Source: Phycisphaerales bacterium
GTDB taxonomy: Bacteria > Planctomycetota > Phycisphaerae > Phycisphaerales > UBA1924
Length of the DNA stretch: 64,000 bases
NCBI GenBank assembly: GCA_035627955.1
Contig: DASPKU010000015.1
Span: 229,462 to 293,461 of the forward strand
Direction: 5' to 3'
Positions within the stretch are counted from its first letter, which is position 1. Each line of letters opens with the position of its first letter. A program made the position numbers and the translations under genes. This document shows positions 49,444 through 56,950 of this stretch, piece after piece. The notes beneath the pieces are model-generated. The model had not been told where the DNA came from, made no database searches, and saw only the letters and a program-made list of their open reading frames with translations.

Positions 49444-50943
49444 ATGCAGACCCTCTGCCGCGCTGTCGCTGCGTCTGTTCTCTTGCTTCTCGCGGTTCAC
49501 GCCGCGCCGGGCCAGGTCACCCGCTGGACCAACCCTGCGGGCGGCTCGTTCGGTGATCCGGCGAACTGGGACAACGGCGTGCCGGACACGACGAAGGAGG
49601 GGCGGTTCGAGCTGCCGGGGGCGTACACGGTAGTGCTGGATCAGGCGCGGACGGTTACCCAACTCACGAGCACAGGCGCGGACTTGACGTTGGATCTTGG
49701 CGGCTTTGCGCTGAGGTCGTCGGTCACTGTTATTGGTGGGCACCTCACGGCTCGCAATGGGCAGTTCGGCAAGAGACTGGACGCGGAGCAAGGGGCCGTG
49801 GTTGTCATCGAGAGCGACGGCATTTTCCGAATGGACGGTTACTCGGTCCCAAGAGGGTTCATCCTTCGGGATACCTCTCGGGTTGTTCTCCGCGGTCGAC
49901 TGACCGACTGCGTCGCAGAACCGCACTCGAGCTGTGACGGCGGAATCTTCCTCGCGGAACCAGGATGCAGCGTTCGCGTGGAGGGGGGCGTGCTGTCGGC
50001 CATGTTCTCCTACAACCAGGCTCCGGTTGAAGTCATCGGTGGCAGCGTTCGTCACGAGGGCGCGTTCTTCCCGCGCGGGCTGCTCGTCGACGGCGGCGGG
50101 GCGGGGGGCGGTGCCAACACCATCCATGTAGAGGGTCCCTGCACTGTGCGTAACGGCGGGATCGGAGCCACGGACGGATCGTTTCTTGGAACCGGCGAGT
50201 TCCTCTTTGAAGGGCCGACGACGACCGTCGGGAACTTGCGGGAGGTGCGAGGACATGTCACCTTCCGCGGCGGTGCTACCGCGCTGCCGAACTCCTCATG
50301 GCCGAACGTGAACGTTCTGGAGGGCGGATCGATCGATCTTCAGCGGGGATCATCGATCCTCAAGCGGGTATGGGGCATGAACATCCGGCTTGAGCCGGAG
50401 ACGGCGGTCACGCAGCTTGGTCTCGGGTGGACAGGCTCCACGGCGCCGCTCGACCGGTTCGTTACGTTTGTGCTCGACGGGGCCACCACACCTGCCCATC
50501 CACGGCACTCCGTTTCGTTCGATACTCGCAGGCTTGGAGGCACGCTGCGGATCGAAGCCTGGAACACGAACGTGTTTCGCGTGGGTGACGAGGTCACCAT
50601 TCTCAAAACAGGCTATGGGTTCTTCGAGCAGCAGTTCGATCAGGTTGAACTTCCTGAGTTGGATGGCGGGCGACGGTTCGAAGTGGTGACGGTGAACAAC
50701 ACGCCGGAGGACAGCACCGTTCGCATTCGCGTTGTCGCGGGTGGGAGCAACCCGTGCTGGTCGAGCGACTTCAATGGCGACGGGGATTACGGCACCGACC
50801 AGGACATCGAGGCGTTCTTTGCGTGCATCGGGGGGACGTGCTGCGCGTTGTGCGGGTCGGCGGACTTCAACAGCGATGGGGACACAGGCACGGACCAGGA
50901 CATCGAGGGGTTCTTCAGGGTGCTGGGGGGGCACCCGTGTTGA
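49444..50943 (+). CDS. Secreted beta-helix-like protein with paired dockerin-like modules
   Basis: 499 residues. Signal peptide (AVAASVLLLLAVHAAPGQ) followed by TRWTNPAGGSFGDPANWDNG, the opening seen in autotransporter-like or beta-helical planctomycete proteins, then many short beta-strand turns (LTLDLGGFAL, VRVEGGVL, VTFRGGATAL) to about residue 430. The last ~60 residues are DFNGDGDYGTDQDIEAFF and DFNSDGDTGTDQDIEGFF with CC and Cys around them, nearly identical to the end of the protein at 12279. The modules probably bind calcium; a partner cohesin is not visible. Upstream frame before 49444 is not supported. GC is somewhat lower than average here. Confidence 0.82.
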   Translation: MQTLCRAVAASVLLLLAVHAAPGQVTRWTNPAGGSFGDPANWDNGVPDTTKEGRFELPGAYTVVLDQARTVTQLTSTGADLTLDLGGFALRSSVTVIGGHLTARNGQFGKRLDAEQGAVVVIESDGIFRMDGYSVPRGFILRDTSRVVLRGRLTDCVAEPHSSCDGGIFLAEPGCSVRVEGGVLSAMFSYNQAPVEVIGGSVRHEGAFFPRGLLVDGGGAGGGANTIHVEGPCTVRNGGIGATDGSFLGTGEFLFEGPTTTVGNLREVRGHVTFRGGATALPNSSWPNVNVLEGGSIDLQRGSSILKRVWGMNIRLEPETAVTQLGLGWTGSTAPLDRFVTFVLDGATTPAHPRHSVSFDTRRLGGTLRIEAWNTNVFRVGDEVTILKTGYGFFEQQFDQVELPELDGGRRFEVVTVNNTPEDSTVRIRVVAGGSNPCWSSDFNGDGDYGTDQDIEAFFACIGGTCCALCGSADFNSDGDTGTDQDIEGFFRVLGGHPC

Positions 50944-50957
50944 GGGGGGCGAGCGCC

Positions 50958-50993
50958 CATAGGACTCATAGGAGTCATGGGACTCATAGGACG
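50958..50993. repeat. 9-bp-period tandem repeat, locus 3
   Basis: CATAGGACT, CATAGGAGT, CATGGGACT, CATAGGACG directly after the stop of the dockerin-type gene. Confidence 0.7.
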
Positions 50994-51124
50994 CGTGGGG
51001 GCCGAGATGCGGCCTTGGCTCGCTGGTTGAGCGGTTGACGCTTGCGGGGTTGGCGGCACCTACACTTTCTCCCTTGCGCTCCCCGGGATTCCGGGGGGGT
51101 GGCAACGGTGTTGAAAGGGTTGTG

Positions 51125-51697
51125 ATGCTTGTGCTTGGGCTTGCTCATTGGTTGACGGGCGTGCTGATCGTCGGGTTCCTGGCGGTCTGCGTGCTGATGG
51201 TGCTGACGGTGCTGATCCAGAAGCCGCAGGGCGGCGGGCTGGCGAGCGCGTTCGGCGGCGGCGGGGCGGGGTCGGGGCAGACGGCCTTCGGCACCAAGAC
51301 TGGCGACGCCCTGACCATTTTTACGATCATCGTGTTCGCGCTGTACGTGGGGCTGGCGATCGTGCTGAACTACGTGGCGCGGCCCTCGGTCGCGGTGCAG
51401 CCGACCATTACGGCGCCGGCGGATGGGACGGGCGCGACGCCGCCGACCGATGCTGTTCCGGTGACGACGGGGGCTCCGGCCCCGGTGACGACGGGGGCGC
51501 CCGCGACGACGGGGACGACGCCCGCGCCGGTGACGCCTGCTCCGACGGACGGCGTCCCCGCCAATCCTGCTCCGGCGAACACCACGCCTGCGCCCGCGGC
51601 TGATCCGGCGGCGACCACCCCCACCCCCCCCACTCCTCCTCCGGCGAGCAACCCGCCGGCCCCCACGAACCCCACGACGCCGCCCGGCGGCCAGTAA
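51125..51697 (+). CDS. secG: Protein-export membrane protein SecG with Pro/Thr-rich tail
   Basis: 190 residues from ATG 51125 (AAGGG upstream). The first ~90 residues are SecG: helix 1 (WLTGVLIVGFLAVCVLMVLT), the conserved VLIQKPQGGGLASAFGGGG and GTKTGDALT loop, and helix 2 (IFTIIVFALYVGLAIVLNYV). SecG joins SecYE at the translocon. The remaining ~95 residues are Pro, Thr and Ala with little sequence complexity, an extension common in planctomycete SecG and presumably disordered. YicC follows 27 nt later on the same strand. Confidence 0.93.
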   Translation: MLVLGLAHWLTGVLIVGFLAVCVLMVLTVLIQKPQGGGLASAFGGGGAGSGQTAFGTKTGDALTIFTIIVFALYVGLAIVLNYVARPSVAVQPTITAPADGTGATPPTDAVPVTTGAPAPVTTGAPATTGTTPAPVTPAPTDGVPANPAPANTTPAPAADPAATTPTPPTPPPASNPPAPTNPTTPPGGQ

Positions 51698-51724
51698 CTT
51701 CACACACCCGACGGAGCCGCACGC

Positions 51725-52615
51725 GTGGTCAGGAGCATGACGGGCTACGGGGACGCCTCGATCACCATCGACGGGGTGCACTACTTCGTCGAGGTGCGCG
51801 CCCTCAACAACAAGTACTTCAAGGCGACGATCCGTCTTGCGGAGGCCCTGCAGGGGCTGGAAGCTGAGATGGAAGCGCGGCTGCGGGAGAAGATCTCGCG
51901 CGGCACGGTGACGCTGACGGCGCGGAGCACCGACGCGTCGGCGTCGGCCGCGTACACCATCAACACGCAGGCGCTGGACCGCTATGTGCAGCAGCTGAGC
52001 GAGCTGCCGCAGGTCAAGGGCGGCGGGCTGAAGCTCGATCTGGGGCAGCTGCTGAATCTGCCGGGGGTGCTGCAGCCGCCGGCGGATGAGGAGGACCGGC
52101 TGGACAAGGCGCGGGGGATCTTCCTGCCGCTGCTGGACAAGGCGGTCACGAACCTGCTGGCGATGCGGCAGCGCGAGGGGCGGGTGCTCGTCGATGACCT
52201 CAAGAGCCACCAGACGTACATCGCCGAGCGGCTGAGCCTGGTTGCTCAGCGGGCGCCGGGGGTGGTGGCGGATTACCAGTCGCGCCTCAAGCAGCGGATC
52301 GAGACGATGTTCCGCGAGGCGGACGCGACGGTGGAGCCGGCGGACCTGATCCGGGAGATCGCGGTGTACGCCGAGCGGACGGACATCGCGGAGGAGATCA
52401 AGCGGCTGAGCGCCCACCTGGACCAGTTCGGGTCGCTGATCTCGGCGACGGACGGGAAGCCGATCGGGCGGACGCTGGACTTCCTGGCGCAGGAGATGCT
52501 GCGGGAAGCGAACACGATCGCCAGCAAGAGCCCCGACGCCGCGATCTCGCGGTCGACGGTCGAGATTAAGGGGGCTATCGACCGCATTAAGGAGCAGGCG
52601 GCAAACATCGAATAG
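51725..52615 (+). CDS. yicC: YicC-family endoribonuclease
   Basis: 296 residues from GTG 51725 (GGAG 8 nt upstream), beginning with RSMTGYGDASI, the family hallmark, and EVRALNNKYFK. The C-terminal domain is also diagnostic: ERTDIAEEIKRLSAHLDQF, KPIGRTLDFLAQEMLREANT and IKGAIDRIKEQAANIE. YicC of E. coli has been shown to be an RNase acting on certain small RNAs. Cytoplasmic. It is sandwiched between secG and a PDZ protein gene with short gaps, and may be one transcript with secG. Confidence 0.93.
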   Translation: MVRSMTGYGDASITIDGVHYFVEVRALNNKYFKATIRLAEALQGLEAEMEARLREKISRGTVTLTARSTDASASAAYTINTQALDRYVQQLSELPQVKGGGLKLDLGQLLNLPGVLQPPADEEDRLDKARGIFLPLLDKAVTNLLAMRQREGRVLVDDLKSHQTYIAERLSLVAQRAPGVVADYQSRLKQRIETMFREADATVEPADLIREIAVYAERTDIAEEIKRLSAHLDQFGSLISATDGKPIGRTLDFLAQEMLREANTIASKSPDAAISRSTVEIKGAIDRIKEQAANIE

Positions 52616-52706
52616 ACTAAAGACCCCAGGAGGCGCGGGTGTGGCCCGCGCGGGGGCGGCCGTGGCTGGCGACGACGCCAGCGTCCGGCGGCAGAGGAGC
52701 GTTCCC

Positions 52707-53876
52707 GTGGTTGTGCGAGGGCTCTGGCTCAAGGTCGGGGCGGCGTGCCGGCTGGCGGTGCTGAGCGGCCTGTCGTTGACGTTGGCCGCCGCGGGCGAGG
52801 CGGTCGGGCAGATCGCGCCGCAGCCGCAGGTGCCGCCGGGTCCTCAGGCCCCGGGTGTGGGGGCGTCGCCGTCCGACCTCTCAGATCTGTCATGGCTGGA
52901 GCCGCAGCTCAAGCTGCTGGACTCGGACGATCTCAAGACGCGCGAGCGGGCGACGGCGGAGCTCAAGGCCGATGGGCGGCTCTCGCTGGCGGCGCTGCAG
53001 GCGCGAATCGCGGACACGGCCAACCCGCTCACGGCGGAGCAGTCCCTGCGGCTGAGCGAGGTGGCGCTGAAGTTGTTCCGGGAGTCGCCGCGGGCGGCGA
53101 TGGGGGTCTCGTTCACGCAGCGGCCGGTGCAGCGCGGGGTCGAGATCGGGGCGCCGGTGGAAGGTTTCGATTCGTGGCGGGTGATCAAGCCGGGCGACCT
53201 GATCCTGGAAATGGACGGGATGCCGGTGCTGAGCTATGACGATGCACGGGCGGCGATCATCTCGCACGACCCGGGCGAAGAGATGGCGGTCACGATCCTG
53301 CGCGGCGGCGAGGTGATCGAGGCGGCGGTGCGGCTGGGCGAGTACGCACGCCTGCAGAACCGGGCGGACCTCAACGACCCGATCCTGCGCGACGCGTGGC
53401 TGGTGCGGTGCGAGCGGCTGGTGTCGCGGGGGCAGGCGGGGAAGGCCAACCTGCCGATCGAGGCGGGGCTGAACGCGGAGCAGTGGGCCGCGGCGAACCT
53501 GGCCGAGCGGCGGGCGTCGCTCAAGCGGCAGCGCGAGGACCAGGCGACCCCGGTTGAGGCCCGCCCCGACGACGGCATGGGCCCGCCCGCGGTGGTGGGC
53601 GGGGGCTCGCTGCGGCGTCCGGAAGAGGCCTCGCTGATCGACTTCTCGGATTCGGACCAGCAGAAGCAGCCCGAGCGTGTGCGGCAGATCCAGGCGCAGA
53701 TCGTGAACCTGCAGGCGCAGGTGCGGCTGTTCGAGCAGCAGCTGCAGAACGACCGCAACATGCCCGAGGCGCAGCGGGCCAACATCCAGCGGAACATCCG
53801 GCGGTACCGCGAGATGATCCAGCAGTACAAGGCGGAGCGCGCGCGGATGCTGCGGGGGAACCAGGTCGAGCCGTGA
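52707..53876 (+). CDS. Exported PDZ-domain protein with coiled-coil C-terminus
   Basis: 389 residues from GTG 52707, with GAGGAG 7 nt upstream; a GTG at 52641 also has AGGAGG 7 nt upstream but would put ~22 extra residues before the signal peptide. Signal peptide (LKVGAACRLAVLSGLSLTLA ... GQ). A helical region about 65-120 follows, then a PDZ domain (about 122-205: MGVSFTQRPVQRGVEIGAPV, VIKPGDLILEMDGMPVLSYD). The last ~90 residues are basic/glutamine-rich coiled coil (RQIQAQIVNLQAQVRLFEQQ). There is no protease domain, so it probably binds or scaffolds peptides in the periplasm. Function unknown. Confidence 0.75.
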   Translation: MVVRGLWLKVGAACRLAVLSGLSLTLAAAGEAVGQIAPQPQVPPGPQAPGVGASPSDLSDLSWLEPQLKLLDSDDLKTRERATAELKADGRLSLAALQARIADTANPLTAEQSLRLSEVALKLFRESPRAAMGVSFTQRPVQRGVEIGAPVEGFDSWRVIKPGDLILEMDGMPVLSYDDARAAIISHDPGEEMAVTILRGGEVIEAAVRLGEYARLQNRADLNDPILRDAWLVRCERLVSRGQAGKANLPIEAGLNAEQWAAANLAERRASLKRQREDQATPVEARPDDGMGPPAVVGGGSLRRPEEASLIDFSDSDQQKQPERVRQIQAQIVNLQAQVRLFEQQLQNDRNMPEAQRANIQRNIRRYREMIQQYKAERARMLRGNQVEP

Positions 53877-53900
53877 GCGTCCTGGGCCGGGCGCCCCGGC

Positions 53901-53929
53901 TTGACAGTTGAATGTCGCGGCGTTGTGAT
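53901..53929 (+). promoter_or_regulatory. Sigma-70-type promoter with leaderless start
   Basis: A consensus TTGACA (53901-53906), 17-nt spacer and TGTGAT (53924-53929) place the transcription start at 53936, the first base of a GTG codon. A GCCGGG-CGC-CCCGGC hairpin (53886-53900) abuts the -35 and may insulate it from the previous gene. Confidence 0.6.
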
Positions 53930-53935
53930 TGGCGC

Positions 53936-54958
53936 GTGACGCCGGTTCGCTCTGTTGCCATCTTGTTCCACGCCCGCCAGACCGACGCGGCGCGGATGCA
54001 CTACCGAATCTGGCCGATCGCCGAGTGCTGGCGGCGGATGGGGATCAAGGTCGATGTGGTGTTCGGGATTGATGGTGAGAATGAGCGCACGCTGCTCAAT
54101 GCGGACCTGCTGGTGCCGCACGTGGACTGCTCGGTGCGGCCGCCGGCGTACCAGGCGGTGATCGAGCGGCATCCGCGGGTGCTGAACCGGCGGCTCACGG
54201 ACATCCGCAAGCGGACGGTGGCGCGGCTCATGGGTTCGCCACTGGTGGTGACGCGGGCGGACGTTGAGGCGGGGTACGACGGGCCGGTGATCGTCAAGAC
54301 GGACGGCAACTGCGGGGGGCTGCCGGACTACCACTACTCGCGCGGCGGGGACCGGGGCCCAACGCTGCTGGACAAGGTGCGGCGGCGGGTGTGCAACCAT
54401 GCTCTCGTGACGCGGCACGCGTGGCTGGAGCGTCGCAGCTACCGCTGGGCGCGGACGCTGACGCGGTATCCGATTTATGAGAGCGCCCGCGATGTGCCCG
54501 CGGGCGTGTGGGCGAACCCGAGTCTGGTGGTGGAGCGGTTCGTGCCCGAGCGCGTGGCGGTTGAGAGCGGGCTGCACTACGTGATGCGGATGTGGATCGT
54601 GATGGGTGAGAGCGGCACGGGGCGGACGCTCACGGCCGCGGACGCGTACGTGAAGGACCGGCATGCGCGGCTGGCGCACTTCTCTGCGCTGCCGGCGGAG
54701 GCGGCCTCGTGGCGCGAGCGCCTGGGCGTTGACTACGGCAAGCTGGACTATGTGGTGCCGCGGGAAACGGAGTGGGACGTGAGCGGGCTGAAAGCCCGTC
54801 CCCCCGGGTCTGGGTCTGCCGTGCTGCTGGATGTGAACCCCACGCCCACGGTGAGCGGGGACGCGTTCAGCGAGTTTTATGTGGAGCAGTGTGCGCCGCT
54901 GGCGCGGGGGGCGGTGGAGTGGGCGGAGGGGGCCTCGTTGGTTCCTCCGCCGGTTTGA
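53936..54958 (+). CDS. ATP-grasp-like protein
   Basis: 340 residues from GTG 53936, a start chosen because a good promoter predicts transcription beginning at this G; ATG 53912 lies inside the promoter. Seen: VAILFHARQTDAARMHYRIW at the N-terminus, GYDGPVIVKTDGNCGGLPD (ATP-grasp B-domain-like strand with the ATP-contacting Lys), SLVVERFVPE, and LLDVNPTPTVSGDAF (metal-binding Asp-x-Asn with a following Pro-Thr). The order fits an ATP-grasp ligase, of the group seen near sugar or peptide modification genes. The partner and product are not evident. The gene stands alone. Confidence 0.65.
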   Translation: MTPVRSVAILFHARQTDAARMHYRIWPIAECWRRMGIKVDVVFGIDGENERTLLNADLLVPHVDCSVRPPAYQAVIERHPRVLNRRLTDIRKRTVARLMGSPLVVTRADVEAGYDGPVIVKTDGNCGGLPDYHYSRGGDRGPTLLDKVRRRVCNHALVTRHAWLERRSYRWARTLTRYPIYESARDVPAGVWANPSLVVERFVPERVAVESGLHYVMRMWIVMGESGTGRTLTAADAYVKDRHARLAHFSALPAEAASWRERLGVDYGKLDYVVPRETEWDVSGLKARPPGSGSAVLLDVNPTPTVSGDAFSEFYVEQCAPLARGAVEWAEGASLVPPPV

Positions 54959-55289
54959 GTCGCCAGGGCTTTCGGACGTGATGCTCTCTCAGTCAACGCA
55001 GCCTGCAGCGGATTCGGCATCGCGCATGGCAAGGCTCGCCGCCCTGCCCGACCCGCCCGGACGCAAGCGATACTGCAACCACCGCGGCTTCCGGCGTTCG
55101 CCGCCGCACCACGCCGCACCCTCATCACCACTGAGAACGGCCCGGGAGAGCCCGAGAGGCCCGGCCTGAGGGCCTCTCGGATGCGCGGCGCGGGACGAAG
55201 GTGTGGTGGGTTACGTGGGGAAAGGTGGAGGTCACGACCGACCTGCTGCGCTTGGAACAAGATTGTGGTTGGGCCACTAAAGTGAATGC
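54959..55289. other. 331-nt intergenic region
   Basis: Holds a perfect 11-bp hairpin (55152-55162 with 55170-55180, loop of 7) without a T tract, and TAAAGT (55278-55283) before the next gene. No credible open frame on either strand and no recognised RNA. Confidence 0.5.
55278..55283 (+). promoter_or_regulatory. Leaderless-type -10 hexamer TAAAGT
   Basis: TAAAGT lies exactly 6 nt before ATG 55290; TTGGAA at 55252-55257 is a possible but far -35. Confidence 0.45.
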
Positions 55290-55706
55290 ATGCTGGCTGC
55301 CCACGGTGCTCTCTGCACGGCCACTCTGCTTGTCGTGATGCTCGCGTCGGTGGCGCCGATGCATGGGTGCGACGAGTCGGTCACGAGGGTTCGTTCCTCG
55401 GGCTCTGGTGTGACAGCCGCGGCGCTGGCGGGCAAGTGGGCGAGCAAGGACACCGTGGCGTGGGTGCAGCTGAAGGATGATGGAACGTTTGCGTCGGGCG
55501 GGCTCCTCGGACCGAGCGACACGAAGGGGACCTGGAGCCTGATCTCGCTGTCGGGAGTGGTGGCCGTTGACCTCGTCAGGGAGGGCACGGGCCGTGTTGC
55601 ACACGAGACAGTGCTGGTGCTCCAGAAAGCGAGCGGCGAGCTCATCCTGGAGTACGCGGGGGGCGACCCGGATGACGGGGCGGTCCGGCTGCGACGGGTG
55701 GAGTAG
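55290..55706 (+). CDS. Small exported or lipid-anchored protein
   Basis: 138 residues. Signal-like N-terminus (LCTATLLVVMLASVAPMHGC), possibly with C27 lipidated although HGC is a poor lipobox. The mature part is a compact beta-rich domain: GKWASKDTVAWVQLKDDGTF, GTWSLISLSGVVAVDLV and ELILEYAGGD, resembling the lipocalin-like or META-type small domains that compare a GKW...DGTF.....G.W pattern. No specific family is claimed. TAAAGT sits 6 nt before the ATG, so the mRNA is probably leaderless. Confidence 0.65.
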   Translation: MLAAHGALCTATLLVVMLASVAPMHGCDESVTRVRSSGSGVTAAALAGKWASKDTVAWVQLKDDGTFASGGLLGPSDTKGTWSLISLSGVVAVDLVREGTGRVAHETVLVLQKASGELILEYAGGDPDDGAVRLRRVE

Positions 55707-55718
55707 AGGCGACGCGGG

Positions 55719-56273
55719 TCAGTGCCGGTTCTGGTCGCGGTGGTCGAGGCGGGCGCGGGTCATGCGTTCGCGGAGGCCGCCCTTCTCGACCAAGTCCTGC
55801 TCGAGGCGGGCGATCTGGTGGTCGACGAGGTAGCGGGCCTGGTGGATGAGGCAGATGGCGATGTTGGCCACGACTGATGCGTCGCGCGTAAGCACAAAGT
55901 CGCGGTAGGTCTCGAAGGTGTCGTTGCGGAGGTCACGGACGTAGCGCGCCTCCTTCGAGTTCTTGTCCCAGAGCGGCAGGTCGCGGACGCGGAGGTAATC
56001 GAGGTAGTCGTTGAGCAGCTCCTCGAGGCTGGCGCGGGCGACACCCAGGAGCTTGATTTCCATTTCCTTGGAGGTGCCCGAGGCGCTGACGCCCTCGACG
56101 ATGTTCTGCTTGCCGCTGCGCGCTGCCTGGACCATCTGGTCGATGGTGCGGTCGCCCTTTTTGAGGAAGCGTTCGCAGAAGCGATGGGTGATGTCGTAGA
56201 TGATCTCCGCCTTCTGGTAGGAGAGCAGCTCGCGGTAGTTGCCGTGCGGGGGGATGAAGGGGCGCTCGGGCAT
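55719..56273 (-). CDS. Four-helix-bundle protein of the S23 (intervening-sequence protein) type
   Basis: 184 residues, all helical. Regions typical of the family: LLSYQKAEIIYDITHRFCER, DRTIDQMVQAARSGKQNIVE, and GVARASLEELLNDYLDYLR. Such proteins occur as 23S rRNA intervening-sequence proteins and as stand-alone four-helix bundles in many bacteria; function unknown. It is on the minus strand, 3' of ApaG and separated from it by a long inverted repeat. Convergent with the small exported protein gene (12-nt gap). No rRNA is near. Confidence 0.82.
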   Translation of the reverse strand: MPERPFIPPHGNYRELLSYQKAEIIYDITHRFCERFLKKGDRTIDQMVQAARSGKQNIVEGVSASGTSKEMEIKLLGVARASLEELLNDYLDYLRVRDLPLWDKNSKEARYVRDLRNDTFETYRDFVLTRDASVVANIAICLIHQARYLVDHQIARLEQDLVEKGGLRERMTRARLDHRDQNRH

Positions 56274-56286
56274 GGGCGATCAGGGG

Positions 56287-56366
56287 AATAGGTCTTCTAG
56301 GTCGTCGAGGTCGTCTAGAGGAGTGTACAAAGCCGTAGACGACCTCGAAGACCTATCCGACCTATG
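56287..56366. repeat. Inverted pair of 9-bp-period tandem repeats (loci 4 and 5)
   Basis: AATAGGTCT, TCTAGGTCG, TCGAGGTCG, TCTAGAGGA (56287-56322) face the same type of repeat on the other strand (56366-56331). The arms 56300-56317 and 56336-56353 pair at 17 of 18 positions, forming a long hairpin between apaG and the S23-like gene. Confidence 0.75.
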
Positions 56367-56368
56367 CC

Positions 56369-56812
56369 TTAGCCGCTCACCAGATAGAACCGCCCCACCG
56401 CCACTTGAAACTCCTCGCGGGTGCCGTTCTCGACGAAGGTGTAGGCGCCCTCCATGGTGCCCCACGGCGTGGGCAGGGGGCAGTAGCTGGCGTACTCGAA
56501 GGCCTGGCCGGGTTTAAGGGTGGGCTGGCGGCCGATGACGCCGTCGCCCTCGACGTCGTGGGTGTCGCCGTCGGCGTCGATGATGTGCCAGCGGCGGCGG
56601 AGCAGCTGCACGGTGCGCTCGCCCTGGTTGGTGATGGTGATGTGGTAGGCGAAGATGTAGCGCTTGCCCTTCCACTGGTCGCCGAGCGAGAGGTGGGGCG
56701 CGTCGGGGTCGAGGTCTTCGTCGGGGACGAACTGGGGTCGGACCTGCACGCGGACGTGGCGGGTGGTGGTGTCGGAGCCGTGGTGCTGGGGGTCCAGCGG
56801 GCGCGCGGGCAT
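56369..56812 (-). CDS. apaG: ApaG/ApaG-domain protein
   Basis: 147 residues from ATG 56812. The ApaG fold is an FN3-like beta sandwich: VRVQVRPQFVPDEDLDPD, YIFAYHITITNQGERTVQLL, RRRWHIIDADG, and the signature GVIGRQPTLKPGQAFEY, then TPWGTMEGAYTFV. ApaG is associated with magnesium/cobalt sensitivity and diadenosine tetraphosphate metabolism in E. coli, but biochemical activity is unclear. TACCAT lies 5 nt before the ATG. It diverges from a DUF2891-type gene across a symmetric purine/pyrimidine-rich region. Confidence 0.92.
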   Translation of the reverse strand: MPARPLDPQHHGSDTTTRHVRVQVRPQFVPDEDLDPDAPHLSLGDQWKGKRYIFAYHITITNQGERTVQLLRRRWHIIDADGDTHDVEGDGVIGRQPTLKPGQAFEYASYCPLPTPWGTMEGAYTFVENGTREEFQVAVGRFYLVSG

Positions 56813-56817
56813 GGGGG

Positions 56818-56945
56818 ATGGTAAGGGAGTGGAGGAGAAGAGGAATAGAGGAGTAGAGGAGAACAGAGTTCGTTTGTGACCGCTCCCCGACTCCTCGGCA
56901 CCTCGACTCCTCCACTCCTCCACTCCTCCACTCCTCCACTACCAT
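56818..56945. repeat. Symmetric divergent promoter region with inverted GGAG/CTCC repeats
   Basis: The 138-nt gap between apaG and the next gene is a near-palindrome: GATGGTAAGGGAGTGGAGGA on one side and CTCCTCCACTACCATC on the other. Each end carries TACCAT 5 nt before its ATG (56823-56818 minus, 56940-56945 plus). An 8-bp repeat ACTCCTCC occurs about four times at 56907-56940. Confidence 0.65.
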
Positions 56946-56950
56946 CCCGC

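Noticed and set aside
49174..50256. 360-codon minus-strand frame ending in ...ADRNYALAA
   Set aside because: Its end is the tmRNA tag and the rest is antisense to the dockerin-type gene; not a protein gene.
51035..51066. TTGACG...TACACT promoter for secG
   Set aside because: Spacer of 20 nt is too long for confidence; not listed as a feature.
55719..56273. S23-like gene as a marker of an rRNA intervening sequence
   Set aside because: No rRNA is near; free-standing members of this family are common.
56900..56945. CRISPR-like array of short repeats
   Set aside because: It is an uninterrupted 8-bp simple repeat (ACTCCTCC) without spacers.
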